DNA from: an uncultured Clostridia bacterium
GTDB taxonomy: Bacteria > Bacillota > Clostridia > Christensenellales > UBA1242
DNA length: 30,746 nt
Assembly: GCA_937900575.1 (NCBI GenBank)
Contig: CALCEI010000134.1
Location: 1-30,746 of the forward strand
Reading direction: 5' to 3'
Shown here one piece after another: positions 16,617 to 24,494 of this stretch. A program made the position numbers and the translations under genes. The first letter of the stretch is position 1. Every line of letters begins with the position of its first letter. The notes beneath the pieces are model-generated. The model was not told the origin of the DNA and did not search any database. It was given only the letters and a program-made list of their open reading frames with translations.

Positions 16617-17360
16617 ATGAAGAATTGGCTTAAATTAGTTGGCATAATAGCAATTTTTGCAGGAATAAGCGTTGGTTTGTTTTTTGTGTGTAAATTCTGT
16701 GGTTTAACCAATTTAGATGCACTGAAATCCTTTTTACAACAAAACAAACAATGGTCAGTTTTAATCTTTTTTTGTGTGGAAGTGTTAAGTTTTTCCCTAT
16801 TCTGCTTCATACCCATCATCGAGCCTTCAATAAAAGTGCTTGGTATTGTGCTTTTTGGGGCAAAAACCGCATTTTTTGTTTCTTGGGCAGCAGAATTTGT
16901 TGCTGCAAGTTTAATGTTCTTTATTGGAGACAAATTTGGTGAAAGTTTGGCAAGAAAATTAATTGGAAAAGAAGAACTTGAACGTGCACAAGATTTAATT
17001 GACACAAAAAGTAAAATTCTGTTGCCGATTATGTTTGCTGTACCAGGATTGCCAGATGACGCAATAAGTTTGGTTGCTGGCATGACAAAAATGAAGTATT
17101 GGTTCTTTGCTCCAATCTGTGCTCTTTTCTGTGGATTCGATATTGCTATACTCTGCTTTTTTGGAAGTGGCATAATAAATTGGGCAGAACTTTCAACCTT
17201 TGATTATGTTTTGTTTGTAAATTTGATTATTGTTGATTTATACTTGCTTATGAAATTTGACCACTTTATTGAAGAAAAAATAAAAGCAAAAAACAAAAAA
17301 ATTGATATATTGCCCAACACTAATGAAATTGAAAAAGAAGAAAATTTAACAAAAAAATAG
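16617..17360 (+). CDS. VTT-domain (DedA/TVP38-type) membrane protein
   Basis: The 247-residue integral membrane protein matches the VTT (SNARE-associated/TVP38/TMEM64) family. Key features are the re-entrant FIPIIEPSIKVLGIVLFG region (about 62-79), FGESLARKLIG (about 104-114), and the signature MFAVPGLPDDAISLVAGMTKM (about 141-161, with the P-G-x-P-D-D core). Members act as lipid scramblases or flippases for undecaprenyl phosphate, phosphatidylethanolamine or related lipids; which substrate applies here is unknown. The C-terminal 35 residues are lysine-rich and cytoplasmic. It has its own apparently leaderless promoter rather than a ribosome binding site and is followed by a strong bidirectional terminator. 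Confidence 0.85.
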   Translation: MKNWLKLVGIIAIFAGISVGLFFVCKFCGLTNLDALKSFLQQNKQWSVLIFFCVEVLSFSLFCFIPIIEPSIKVLGIVLFGAKTAFFVSWAAEFVAASLMFFIGDKFGESLARKLIGKEELERAQDLIDTKSKILLPIMFAVPGLPDDAISLVAGMTKMKYWFFAPICALFCGFDIAILCFFGSGIINWAELSTFDYVLFVNLIIVDLYLLMKFDHFIEEKIKAKNKKIDILPNTNEIEKEENLTKK

Positions 17361-17383
17361 CAAAATTTTTAAAAAATTAATGG

Positions 17384-17408
17384 AAAATGTGCGTTTTTTG
17401 CACATTTT
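17384..17408. terminator. Bidirectional intrinsic terminator
   Basis: AAAATGTGC (17384-17392), loop GTTTTTT, GCACATTTT (17400-17408), with T-rich runs on both sides. It serves both the VTT gene (plus) and the convergent acetyltransferase gene (minus), whose stop codon begins within the stem. Confidence 0.85.
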
Positions 17409-18055
17409 TATCTATCTAAATATGGATTTTTGAAATTTGTCTTGTTGGTCTGTCTTGCTCTAGCAATGGCAAATTCACCTTTTTTGATGTCCTGATTTAT
17501 TGTACTTCCACCTGCGATGTATGTGTTGTCTTCTATGGTTACCGGCGCAATAAGGTTTGCATTTGAGCCAACAAAAACATTGTTTCCCAAAATACATTTC
17601 TGTTTGATTTTTCCATTATAGTTACAAAACACCACACCGCAACCAATGTTGCAGTTTTCACCAACAATGGCATCACCCATATAAGCCAAATGTGCCATTT
17701 TGGATTTTTTGCCCATGATTGAGTTTTTTATTTCTATAAAATTTCCCAACCTGCACTCGTCCCCTACGCTAGAATTATCCCTTATGTGAGCAAACGGCCC
17801 AACCGTACATTTTTTGCCAATTATAGAGTTTTCCACATACGAAGATTTAATTTCTGTGCCTTCTCCAACGGTTGCCGAGTCCAAAAATGAATTGTGCCAA
17901 AGTGTAACGTTGTCTTCCACAATGCATTTGCCACACAAACGACAGCCTGAATATATCTTTACATTATTACCTATTTTGCATTCCTTGGAAATGCTTATAT
18001 TGTGAGCATTTAACTTACTTTTTGGGGTGCTTTTGCTGTAAATTACATATTCCAT
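17408..18055 (-). CDS. Stand-alone GlmU-type left-handed beta-helix acetyltransferase
   Basis: The 215-residue protein is made of hexapeptide repeats and matches the C-terminal acetyltransferase domain of GlmU, which acetylates glucosamine-1-phosphate using acetyl-CoA. Visible GlmU features: VGPFAHIRDNS (about 85-95), GNFIEIK (104-110, with the conserved Lys), AHLAYMGDA (121-129, H122 aligned with the catalytic His), CNYNGK (144-149), and NVFVGSNANLIAPVTI (159-174). The N-terminal uridylyltransferase domain of full GlmU is absent. It could supply that half-reaction beside a separate uridylyltransferase, or act on another amino sugar. ATG at 18055 is preferred; an in-frame TTG at 18106 would add 17 residues, and neither has a Shine-Dalgarno sequence. 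Confidence 0.85.
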   Translation of the reverse strand: MEYVIYSKSTPKSKLNAHNISISKECKIGNNVKIYSGCRLCGKCIVEDNVTLWHNSFLDSATVGEGTEIKSSYVENSIIGKKCTVGPFAHIRDNSSVGDECRLGNFIEIKNSIMGKKSKMAHLAYMGDAIVGENCNIGCGVVFCNYNGKIKQKCILGNNVFVGSNANLIAPVTIEDNTYIAGGSTINQDIKKGEFAIARARQTNKTNFKNPYLDR

Positions 18056-18099
18056 ATAACTATATATGCGCAAAAACGCAATTTGCACAAAATTTTTCT

Positions 18100-18127
18100 T
18101 TGCCAAAATTTAATAATTTTGTATAAT
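18100..18127 (+). promoter_or_regulatory. Promoter with TATAAT 6 nt before the first CPBP gene (leaderless)
   Basis: TTGCCA (18100-18105), 16-nt spacer, TATAAT (18122-18127), then 6 nt to the ATG at 18134. The predicted transcription start coincides with the start codon. No ribosome binding site is seen. Confidence 0.7.
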
Positions 18128-18133
18128 AGTACT

Positions 18134-19015
18134 ATGCAAGAAAACAAACTAAATGTAAAGTCCTCGGCATTATGCTGGGTTGTTGGATTTTTGTGCGCAC
18201 AATTAATGGCAGCTGTAGTATTATCACTTGTCATTGTTTTTTCTGCCAACAGTGGTGCTGATGCAGAATCTGTAAGTCAACTGCTTAAAACTGACGTTGG
18301 CATACTTATTTCTGCTTTGGCAATGGACGTTACCTTTGTTTTGATTGCCCTTTTGTTTAATAGAAAAAAGAACAACCAAATGTTTAAAAAACCAACCGTT
18401 AAAAAGGTGTTATTCTATATCCTTGTTGCAGTTGTTGTTTTCTTTATGCTGGCGCCAATTGTAAATTGCTTTACAGAAATGCTTAAGGGTTTTGGTTATG
18501 TGCCAAATGAAATAAAAGTGGACAATTATTGGCTTGGTTTAATATCTTTGGTTATTTTACCTGCCGTTGCAGAAGAAATTTTTATGCGTGGTGTAATTTT
18601 TAAGGGTTTAAAACCTTATGGCAAGTTATTTTCTGTGCTTATATGTGCAGTGATGTTTGCTGTTTTCCACGTATCTTTAGACCAACTTTTGTATCCATTC
18701 TTAATGGGTATATTGCTTTCTAGCATAATGTATTTTGAAGACAATGTAACTTACACAATTTTGGTGCATTTAATAAACAATCTTCTTGCACTTACAACAG
18801 AATATTTTGGCATAAATTTGTTTGTAAACAGTTGGTGGTTTGTTGTTTTGGCAATAATACTTATGGCAATCTTCGTTGGTGCACTTCTTTACATGCTAAT
18901 AAAGAAAAACAAACCAACAAAACAAGCAAGTTTAATAAAAATTGATTGGCTCTGTTTGGGTGGTTCTTTCCTTATAATGATTATATTTTGGGTGGTTTCA
19001 AGCATAAATATTTAA
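18134..19015 (+). CDS. CPBP-family intramembrane glutamic endopeptidase, first copy
   Basis: The 293-residue membrane protein has about eight hydrophobic segments and the three CPBP (Abi/CAAX protease) motifs: EEIFMR (E147, E148, R152), FAVFH (F175, H179), and HLINN (H212, N216). These polar residues form the intramembrane active site of the Rce1-like family; the substrate here is unknown. The start is chosen at ATG 18134 because the N-terminus then reads as a normal cytoplasmic lead and the promoter fits a leaderless start; a TTG at 18083 would run through the promoter. It heads a six-gene cluster (two CPBP genes, rlmH, M14 peptidase, tadA, AlkD-like). Confidence 0.87.
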   Translation: MQENKLNVKSSALCWVVGFLCAQLMAAVVLSLVIVFSANSGADAESVSQLLKTDVGILISALAMDVTFVLIALLFNRKKNNQMFKKPTVKKVLFYILVAVVVFFMLAPIVNCFTEMLKGFGYVPNEIKVDNYWLGLISLVILPAVAEEIFMRGVIFKGLKPYGKLFSVLICAVMFAVFHVSLDQLLYPFLMGILLSSIMYFEDNVTYTILVHLINNLLALTTEYFGINLFVNSWWFVVLAIILMAIFVGALLYMLIKKNKPTKQASLIKIDWLCLGGSFLIMIIFWVVSSINI

Positions 19016-19016
19016 A

Positions 19017-20072
19017 ATGAAAAACAAAAAGATATTTTTAATTGGATTAATTTATTTTGTGGCAATGGTTTTGGTTGCTATAGTTTTTGTTTTGGGTGCT
19101 TTTGGAATAATCACCAACAGCATGATTTCTTCTGTGTTAATTCAGGTTGTTTCAATTTTTGCAGTTCCTTTGCTTATGTACACCCTGCTTGTAAGCAAAA
19201 ATCCAAAACAAACCTTTAAAGACACAGGTTTTAACAAGGTAAGCAAAAAGGTTGTGCTAATTTCAATTGCTCTTGGCATTGTTTTATACTTTATTAACTT
19301 GTTTGTTGCCGATTTCTTCCAATGCATGATTACGCTGTTCGGCTACGAAAATGTAAGGATTACAAACACGGTTACTGAAACTGGATATTTAAGTTTGTTA
19401 AGGGATTTAATTTTTACATGTGTCTTCCCTGCTTTGTTTGAAGAATTTTTGCATAGGGGCATATTGCTTAATGCTGGCAAAAAATATGGGAATCCTAAAA
19501 CGGCTTTGATTATATCTTCACTTCTGTTTGGACTTATGCATCTTAACATTAACCAATTCTTCTATGCCACAATTTTGGGCTTTTTGATGGGCTATGTTTC
19601 ACTTATATCAGGCAGTATTATCCCAACAATAATCATTCACTTTATGAACAACTTTTTAAGCACTCTTGTAACTTATGGAAGCCAATTTAGGTGGGGGCCG
19701 GTTGTGTTCTTTGAAGCATTAACCGAAATACTCATGAGCAATATGCTTATGTTTGTTGTAACTGTAAGTTTGTTTATTTTTATGTTGTTCCTTTTATATT
19801 CTCTGCTCATCAAAATACTGCTTAAAGAAAGGGCAAAAAAGGAAGTTTTAAAAATTATTAAAACTCTACATTTGGAAAGTGCACCACTTAGTGAAATTAA
19901 AGCACAATTTGAAAAAACTGATGAAATTTTGCAACAAGCAAAACAAACAGATTTCCTTATTTCCAAAAATGAAAAAGTGCATGTTGGTTTTACAGAAAAA
20001 TTGTTTTATATCTGCAGTATTGTGCTTGGTGCAACAATAACTTTAAGTTCATTCATTTGGGGGATAATTTAA
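19017..20072 (+). CDS. CPBP-family intramembrane glutamic endopeptidase, second copy
   Basis: A 351-residue paralogue-like neighbour of the preceding gene with the same catalytic set: FEEFLHR (E142, E143, R147), FGLMH (H175), and HFMNN (H208, N212). The two are clearly diverged rather than recent duplicates, and this one carries an extra cytoplasmic segment (about 270-325) before a final membrane helix. It begins 1 nt after the upstream stop codon and has no visible Shine-Dalgarno sequence, so it probably depends on translational coupling. Its TAA overlaps the rlmH start by 1 nt. Adjacent CPBP pairs are common in Firmicutes; targets are unknown. Confidence 0.87.
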   Translation: MKNKKIFLIGLIYFVAMVLVAIVFVLGAFGIITNSMISSVLIQVVSIFAVPLLMYTLLVSKNPKQTFKDTGFNKVSKKVVLISIALGIVLYFINLFVADFFQCMITLFGYENVRITNTVTETGYLSLLRDLIFTCVFPALFEEFLHRGILLNAGKKYGNPKTALIISSLLFGLMHLNINQFFYATILGFLMGYVSLISGSIIPTIIIHFMNNFLSTLVTYGSQFRWGPVVFFEALTEILMSNMLMFVVTVSLFIFMLFLLYSLLIKILLKERAKKEVLKIIKTLHLESAPLSEIKAQFEKTDEILQQAKQTDFLISKNEKVHVGFTEKLFYICSIVLGATITLSSFIWGII

Positions 20073-20542
20073 TGCTTAAGATAAATTTAATTTGCATGGG
20101 CGACATCAAAGAAAATTACTTGAAAGATGCAATAAAAGAATATCAAAAAAGGTTGAGTCGTTTTGCCAATTTGCAGATTGTTGAGTTAAAAGAAAATAAC
20201 CCAAAATCTGATGGTGCAAAAGATATTTTGTTGGCATTAAAAAAAGATGCAACCGACATACAAAAGCACATCAAGGGTTATGCAATTTGCTTGGATATTG
20301 GCGCAAAACAATATTCAAGTGAAGAATTTGCAAGTAAAATTAACGAAATTTCATTAAAATCTGGCGAAATTTCTTTTATTATTGGTGCTTCCAATGGAAT
20401 TGACGAAGAAATTAAACAACAATGCAAAGAAAAAATTTCTTTTTCCAAAATGACTTTTCCACACCAACTTATGCGCTTAATATTTTTGGAACAACTTTAC
20501 AGAGCATTCACAATAAACAACAACATTTCATATCACAAATAA
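20072..20542 (+). CDS. rlmH: 23S rRNA (pseudouridine1915-N3) methyltransferase RlmH
   Basis: A SPOUT-class methyltransferase that modifies pseudouridine 1915 of 23S rRNA helix 69, acting on assembled 70S ribosomes with S-adenosylmethionine. The 156-residue size is standard. Motifs include the N-terminal INLICMGDIKENYLKDAIKE, the mid LDIGAKQYSSEEFA, the knot segment ISFIIGASNGID, and the C-terminal HQLMRLIFLEQLYRAF plus YHK. In the knot segment the usual GGA(Y/F)G is GASNG. ATG at 20072 is chosen over 20057 because it aligns with family N-termini and has GGGGG about 10 nt upstream; it overlaps the previous stop by 1 nt. Confidence 0.95.
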   Translation: MLKINLICMGDIKENYLKDAIKEYQKRLSRFANLQIVELKENNPKSDGAKDILLALKKDATDIQKHIKGYAICLDIGAKQYSSEEFASKINEISLKSGEISFIIGASNGIDEEIKQQCKEKISFSKMTFPHQLMRLIFLEQLYRAFTINNNISYHK

Positions 20543-20559
20543 GATGATATTTTCATCTT
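20541..20559 (+). promoter_or_regulatory. Hairpin between rlmH and the M14 peptidase gene
   Basis: AAGATGA (20541-20547) pairs with TCATCTT (20553-20559) across a 5-nt loop. It starts within the rlmH stop codon and ends 1 nt before the GAGGTG ribosome binding site of the next gene. There is no T-tract, so it is not an intrinsic terminator; it may stabilise the mRNA or modulate initiation. Confidence 0.4.
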
Positions 20560-20568
20560 GAGGTGATT

Positions 20569-21567
20569 ATGACTTATCAGGAATTGATTAACAAAATCCT
20601 CCAACTCCAAGAAGACGGGTTGGAAATTTTTAATGCTGGAAAATCGGTTTTGGGCAAAAACTTGCTTGCAACACATGTGGGCAGTTACTCTGGCCCACAA
20701 GTGCTTATTCAGGGTGGAATTCACGCACGTGAATACATAACTTCTCTTTTAATGGTGGAACAGGCAAGAAACTTGTTTTTAAACGACCTTGTTAAAGGTG
20801 GTGGCATATATTTTGTGTTCTTAACCAATCCTGATGGTGCCGAACTTGTGCTTGACGGATTGAATGCCGTAAAATGTGATATCCAAAAGCAGTTTTTAAC
20901 CTTGGCAAATGGTGGAAGCACAGATTTTTCTCAATACAAGGCAAACATAAATTTGGTGGACTTAAACACCAATTTTGATGCCGATTGGGGCAAAGGTTCT
21001 CAAAACGTTTTTTGTCCTGCACCTGCAAACTTTGTTGGTTACTACCCAGAAAGTGAACGAGAAGTGCAATCTTTAATTAATTTTACATTAAAAACAAGAC
21101 CACTTATTACAATTTCTTACCACACAAAAGGCAACGTTATTTATTGGGGATTTGACGGACAAAGTGAACAAAATAAAGTACGAGATTATAAAATTGGGGA
21201 AGCGCTTAGTGAATATACCGGATACCCACTTGTTGCAACCGAAAATTCAACAGGTGGTTACAAAGATTGGTGCATAAATTCCTTAAAAATTCCTGCTTAC
21301 ACAATTGAAGTTGGAGATGACAACTTGCCTCACCCACTCGGTGAAGATACGTTGCCAGAAATTTATTTAAAAAACAAAGATGTTCCACTTATTGCCCTTG
21401 AAAAAGCAAAAGAATATGCTACATCAATTGACTTTACCCTTCCAAAAGTGCAAAATATAAGCATAGGAGCAAATTATGGACGCAATGAAAATGGCAACCA
21501 AACAAGGACTTTTGGCTTATTCCAAAGGGGAAGTTCCAATTGGGGCAGTAATTTTAAAAGATGGTAA
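20569..21567 (+). CDS. M14-family zinc carboxypeptidase/endopeptidase
   Basis: A 332-residue metallopeptidase without a signal peptide, so cytoplasmic. Zinc ligands are H52 and E55 in IHARE and H185 in ISYH; the catalytic glutamate is E247 in YTIEVGDD. The substrate-binding segment reads DLNTNFDADW (131-140), lacking the Arg of ordinary carboxypeptidases (NRNF). That fits my knowledge of the gamma-D-glutamyl-L-diamino-acid endopeptidase branch (YqgT/ENP1-like), which cuts peptidoglycan stem peptides, so a murein-recycling role is likely but not proven. ATG at 20569 is backed by GAGGTG 5 nt upstream. The last 30 codons overlap tadA out of frame and look unrelated to the family. Confidence 0.85.
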   Translation: MTYQELINKILQLQEDGLEIFNAGKSVLGKNLLATHVGSYSGPQVLIQGGIHAREYITSLLMVEQARNLFLNDLVKGGGIYFVFLTNPDGAELVLDGLNAVKCDIQKQFLTLANGGSTDFSQYKANINLVDLNTNFDADWGKGSQNVFCPAPANFVGYYPESEREVQSLINFTLKTRPLITISYHTKGNVIYWGFDGQSEQNKVRDYKIGEALSEYTGYPLVATENSTGGYKDWCINSLKIPAYTIEVGDDNLPHPLGEDTLPEIYLKNKDVPLIALEKAKEYATSIDFTLPKVQNISIGANYGRNENGNQTRTFGLFQRGSSNWGSNFKRW

Positions 21568-21919
21568 GGTTGTTGCAAAGGCACACAATTTAAGGGAAAC
21601 TGACCAAATTGCAACTCATCATGCAGAAGTTTTGGCAATTGAAAAGGCCTGCAAAAAACTTAAATCTTGGCGCCTTGACGATTGCGATATTTACGTTACA
21701 CTTGAACCATGTCCAATGTGTGCAGGAGCAATTTTAAATGCAAGGTTGCGTGCCGTTTATTACGCCGTTAAAGATGAAGATAATGGTGCAATTTCAAAAT
21801 TTAACATGTTAAATAACACTTTAAACCACACAACTGAATCTTTCTTTTTACCTGATTATGAAAAAGAAAATAAAGATTTAATTCAAAAATTCTTTAAGGA
21901 AAAAAGAAGGAACAAGTAA
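21476..21919 (+). CDS. tadA: tRNA-specific adenosine deaminase TadA
   Basis: TadA deaminates A34 to inosine in tRNA-Arg(ACG), letting one tRNA read three CGN codons. The 147-residue protein has the zinc/catalytic HAE (H49-E51, in HHAEVLAIEKA) and PCPMC (C79, C82) motifs and a normal N-terminus leading to GEVPIGAV. AGGAG 8 nt before the ATG at 21476 fixes the start, which lies 92 nt inside the upstream M14 frame. The stop overlaps the next gene's start by 1 nt (TAATG). Confidence 0.95.
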   Translation: MDAMKMATKQGLLAYSKGEVPIGAVILKDGKVVAKAHNLRETDQIATHHAEVLAIEKACKKLKSWRLDDCDIYVTLEPCPMCAGAILNARLRAVYYAVKDEDNGAISKFNMLNNTLNHTTESFFLPDYEKENKDLIQKFFKEKRRNK

Positions 21920-22632
21920 TGAATTTAATTTTAGACCATTGGACAAAAAAGGATATTTTAGAATTTAAAAATTTTAGCAAGACTCTGCTTGGTACAGAAA
22001 ACGAATGCAAATGGGAACAAAAAATTATTAATACCAAACTTAAATGCTTTGGCAAAACTTCTGCTAAAGCAAAAATTTTAGTAAAAGACATTAAAAAAGG
22101 AAATTATTTACAATTTTTAGATAATTTAACCATAGAGAACCATTTGGATAGCTTGGTTTGTGCTTTTTTAATCTCTTCCATCAAAACTTTTGAAGTGTTT
22201 GAAACATATTTAAACAAGTTTGTTTTAACCATAGATAATTGGGCAAGCACAGACACTTTGCGTTTTCAAAAAAAAGATAAGGAAAAACTTTATAATCTAT
22301 CCCTTAAATATATTAAAAGCAAGTTGCCTTTTGTTAGAAGAACAGGGCTAAACATTTTCTTTGAATTGATTAAAGATGAACAATATGTTTTAAGAGCTTT
22401 TGACGTGTTAAATTCACTTAATGCTGAAACTGAATATTACGTAAATATGTGTGCTGCATGGCTTCTTGCTGAATGCTTTGCAAAATATCGTGATGAAACT
22501 TTAAACTATTTTAAAAACAACTCAACCAATGCGTTCATCATCAACAAAGGTATTTCAAAATGCAGAGATAGTTTTAGAATTACAAAACAAGATAAAGACC
22601 TTTTGTTACAATATAAAAAAGTGCAAAATTAA
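21919..22632 (+). CDS. AlkD-like DNA alkylation repair glycosylase
   Basis: The 237-residue, all-helical (HEAT-like) protein matches AlkD, a DNA glycosylase that excises positively charged alkylated bases such as N3- and N7-alkylpurines. The residues that matter in Bacillus cereus AlkD (W109, D113, R148, W187) have clear counterparts here: W108 and D112 in NWASTDTLRF, R140/R141 in FVRRTG, and W181 in MCAAWLLAE. The terminal helix KGISKCRDSFRITKQDKD also fits the family. AAGGA lies about 10 nt before the ATG, and the gene is translationally coupled to tadA. It ends the six-gene run at a strong terminator. Confidence 0.85.
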   Translation: MNLILDHWTKKDILEFKNFSKTLLGTENECKWEQKIINTKLKCFGKTSAKAKILVKDIKKGNYLQFLDNLTIENHLDSLVCAFLISSIKTFEVFETYLNKFVLTIDNWASTDTLRFQKKDKEKLYNLSLKYIKSKLPFVRRTGLNIFFELIKDEQYVLRAFDVLNSLNAETEYYVNMCAAWLLAECFAKYRDETLNYFKNNSTNAFIINKGISKCRDSFRITKQDKDLLLQYKKVQN

Positions 22633-22644
22633 TTGCACTTTTTT
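22615..22644. terminator. Bidirectional intrinsic terminator
   Basis: AAAAAAGTGCAA (22615-22626) and TTGCACTTTTTT (22633-22644) form a 12-bp stem with a 6-nt loop and T-runs in both directions. It ends the AlkD-like gene (its stop codon is in the loop) and the convergent HU gene. Confidence 0.9.
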
Positions 22645-22646
22645 GT

Positions 22647-22919
22647 TTATTTTACAATTTGCTTAAGGTTATCACTTGCCTTAAAACAAGGGGTTTTTCT
22701 AGCCTTGGCAACATAAGTTGCACCGGTTTTAAAACTATACATAGACTTTGCTTTTACATTGTTAACCTTAAATTTGCCAAAGTTGGAAAGGGTTACACTT
22801 TCGCCATTGGAAAGTGCATCTTTAATAACGTCTAAAATTGCATCTAAACACAACTTGCAATCCTTTTTTGTTAAACCGGTTTTATCAAAAACTTCATCCA
22901 CACACTCGCTTTTGTTCAT
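22647..22919 (-). CDS. HU-family DNA-binding protein, divergent arm
   Basis: A 90-residue histone-like protein, exactly the length of Bacillus HU, starting MNKSECVDEVFDKTGLTKKD and with the FGKFKV saddle and TPCFKASDNLKQIVK C-terminus. HU dimers bind and bend DNA and compact the nucleoid. Aligned without gaps to Bacillus HU, the arm tip that normally reads RNP is YSF, so the proline that intercalates and kinks DNA is a phenylalanine. It also has four cysteines (residues 6, 20, 24 and 77), unusual for HU. ATG at 22919 has a strong GGAGGT; an upstream in-frame start is rejected. Probably not the only HU in the genome. Confidence 0.9.
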   Translation of the reverse strand: MNKSECVDEVFDKTGLTKKDCKLCLDAILDVIKDALSNGESVTLSNFGKFKVNNVKAKSMYSFKTGATYVAKARKTPCFKASDNLKQIVK

Positions 22920-22964
22920 AATCTCTACCTCCAAAAGGATTATTGCCACGCATGAAAATTTTAA

Positions 22965-24461
22965 TCATTTAATTTTGTATTTTATCATTGCAAGGTCACG
23001 TCTTGTAAAAATTTTTGTTAAGGACAAACTGCCCAAATAAACTATGCCAGCAAGCATCAAACCTGCCAATGTCACCCACGCACTCGTGCCAGCATAAAGT
23101 GTGCCCAAAAGAGTTAAAAACATAAGCACATTGCAAAGCAAAAGTTTGGAAATAAATGCAAAATCCACAAGCATACACAAACTCTTTTTCAAACTCATTT
23201 CATTAAGCAACATGCTGGTTGCATAGCACACAACATTGGCAATTGTAAGCGCAAAAATGTTCACTTCTTTTGTTTGCAAAAACACAATTTCAATAATAAA
23301 TTTAAATGTAACAGCAACAAGCAAATTACGTATTGTTGTCAACCGTTTTTCTTGTGCTTGCAAAGCGCTTGAAAACAGCTGATTTAAGGTCAAAAACACA
23401 ATTCCAAAAGCAGAAATTGCAAGCAATCTATATGCCAAAATCATGCCATCAAAATCTTCAAAAACAAAGCGTCCAGCATACAAAACATCAATAATTCGGT
23501 TCGGTATAAACACAAAGCAAATCACACATGGAACAGTTATTGTAAGCACAATTTTTATGGCAACAGAAAGTGTGTGTGTCTTGTTAAAATCGTTGCCTTT
23601 CCCTGCCAACATCGGCATCAAAACACTTGCAATTGCAAAAGAAAATATTGTTGGCAAATTTATTAAACTGCTTACTGCCCCAGTTTCAATTCCATACATG
23701 GCAACGGCTGTCTGTTTGCTAAAATTCATGCCCAACAAATTAACAACCAAAAGGCTATCCGCAAACATTGCAAGTGGCAAAATCACGTTGGTTAACATTA
23801 TTGGCAAAATGTCTTTAAAAAGCGCTGAAATACTTAAATTTTTATCATTTTGAACAGGCTTGTTTCTATAAAAACAAACAAGCACAAGGAAAGATACAAC
23901 TTCACTAACATCAATGGCAACAACGGCACCAATAATTGCCAAAATAACGCTTTGTTTTATCAAAATCAAGGTTAAAATTAAACCCACAACAAACTTAATA
24001 AATTGCTCTATAATGTTGCTTAAAGCACTCGGCACAAATTGTCGTCTGCCTTGAAAATATCCTTTAAAAACACTACTTGCACTAACAACAATTATGCTTG
24101 GGGATAAAATTGCATAGCAAATGGCAATTTTTTGTTCGCCTTGCAGTTTTGCAAGCGCACCACTTGAAATAAACAGAATTGTGGAAAGCAAAAGTGCAAT
24201 TAAACACGTAAAACCAAGGCAGTTTTTTATTACATTTTTGCCTTCGTGCTTGGCAACAACCTTGGAAATTGCAAGTGGCAAACCCGAAGTTGTAAGCACA
24301 ACGCAAAGCGAATAAACAGGGAAAATCAATTGATAAATTCCAATGCCAACCCCACCCAAAATGCGTGTTATGGCAATGCGATATATTGCACTAAAAATTT
24401 TTGCAAGCACTCCACCAACCGATAAAATTAAGGCACCAGATAACAAATTACTTCTTTTCAT
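22965..24461 (-). CDS. spoVB: SpoVB-type polysaccharide/lipid flippase (MOP superfamily)
   Basis: The 498-residue integral membrane protein has about 14 hydrophobic segments and the SpoVB/MurJ-like opening LLSGALILSVGGVLAKIFSAIYRI, then LGGVGIGIYQLIFPVYSL and the SVFKGYFQGRR loop (about 125-135). SpoVB is a sporulation paralogue of lipid II flippases needed for cortex synthesis, so it fits with yabP-yabQ nearby; a vegetative MurJ-like role is the alternative. ATG at 24461 has AAGG 4 nt upstream and is preferred over extending the frame across the divergent dus gene. HU lies 45 nt downstream. Confidence 0.85.
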   Translation of the reverse strand: MKRSNLLSGALILSVGGVLAKIFSAIYRIAITRILGGVGIGIYQLIFPVYSLCVVLTTSGLPLAISKVVAKHEGKNVIKNCLGFTCLIALLLSTILFISSGALAKLQGEQKIAICYAILSPSIIVVSASSVFKGYFQGRRQFVPSALSNIIEQFIKFVVGLILTLILIKQSVILAIIGAVVAIDVSEVVSFLVLVCFYRNKPVQNDKNLSISALFKDILPIMLTNVILPLAMFADSLLVVNLLGMNFSKQTAVAMYGIETGAVSSLINLPTIFSFAIASVLMPMLAGKGNDFNKTHTLSVAIKIVLTITVPCVICFVFIPNRIIDVLYAGRFVFEDFDGMILAYRLLAISAFGIVFLTLNQLFSSALQAQEKRLTTIRNLLVAVTFKFIIEIVFLQTKEVNIFALTIANVVCYATSMLLNEMSLKKSLCMLVDFAFISKLLLCNVLMFLTLLGTLYAGTSAWVTLAGLMLAGIVYLGSLSLTKIFTRRDLAMIKYKIK

Positions 24462-24494
24462 AACCTTATTTTTAGTAAAAACAACAAAAATATT

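Noticed and set aside
16478..17173. 231-codon minus-strand open frame opposite the VTT gene
   Set aside because: Shadow of the VTT and kinase coding sequences; no start signal and low-complexity, lysine/serine-rich translation.
18083..18133. TTG start extending the first CPBP protein by 17 residues
   Set aside because: Lies across the -35/-10 promoter elements and has no ribosome binding site; ATG 18134 gives a normal N-terminus.
22920..22949. 10-residue extension of HU
   Set aside because: Covers the GGAGGT ribosome binding site; 90 residues from ATG 22919 matches HU length exactly.
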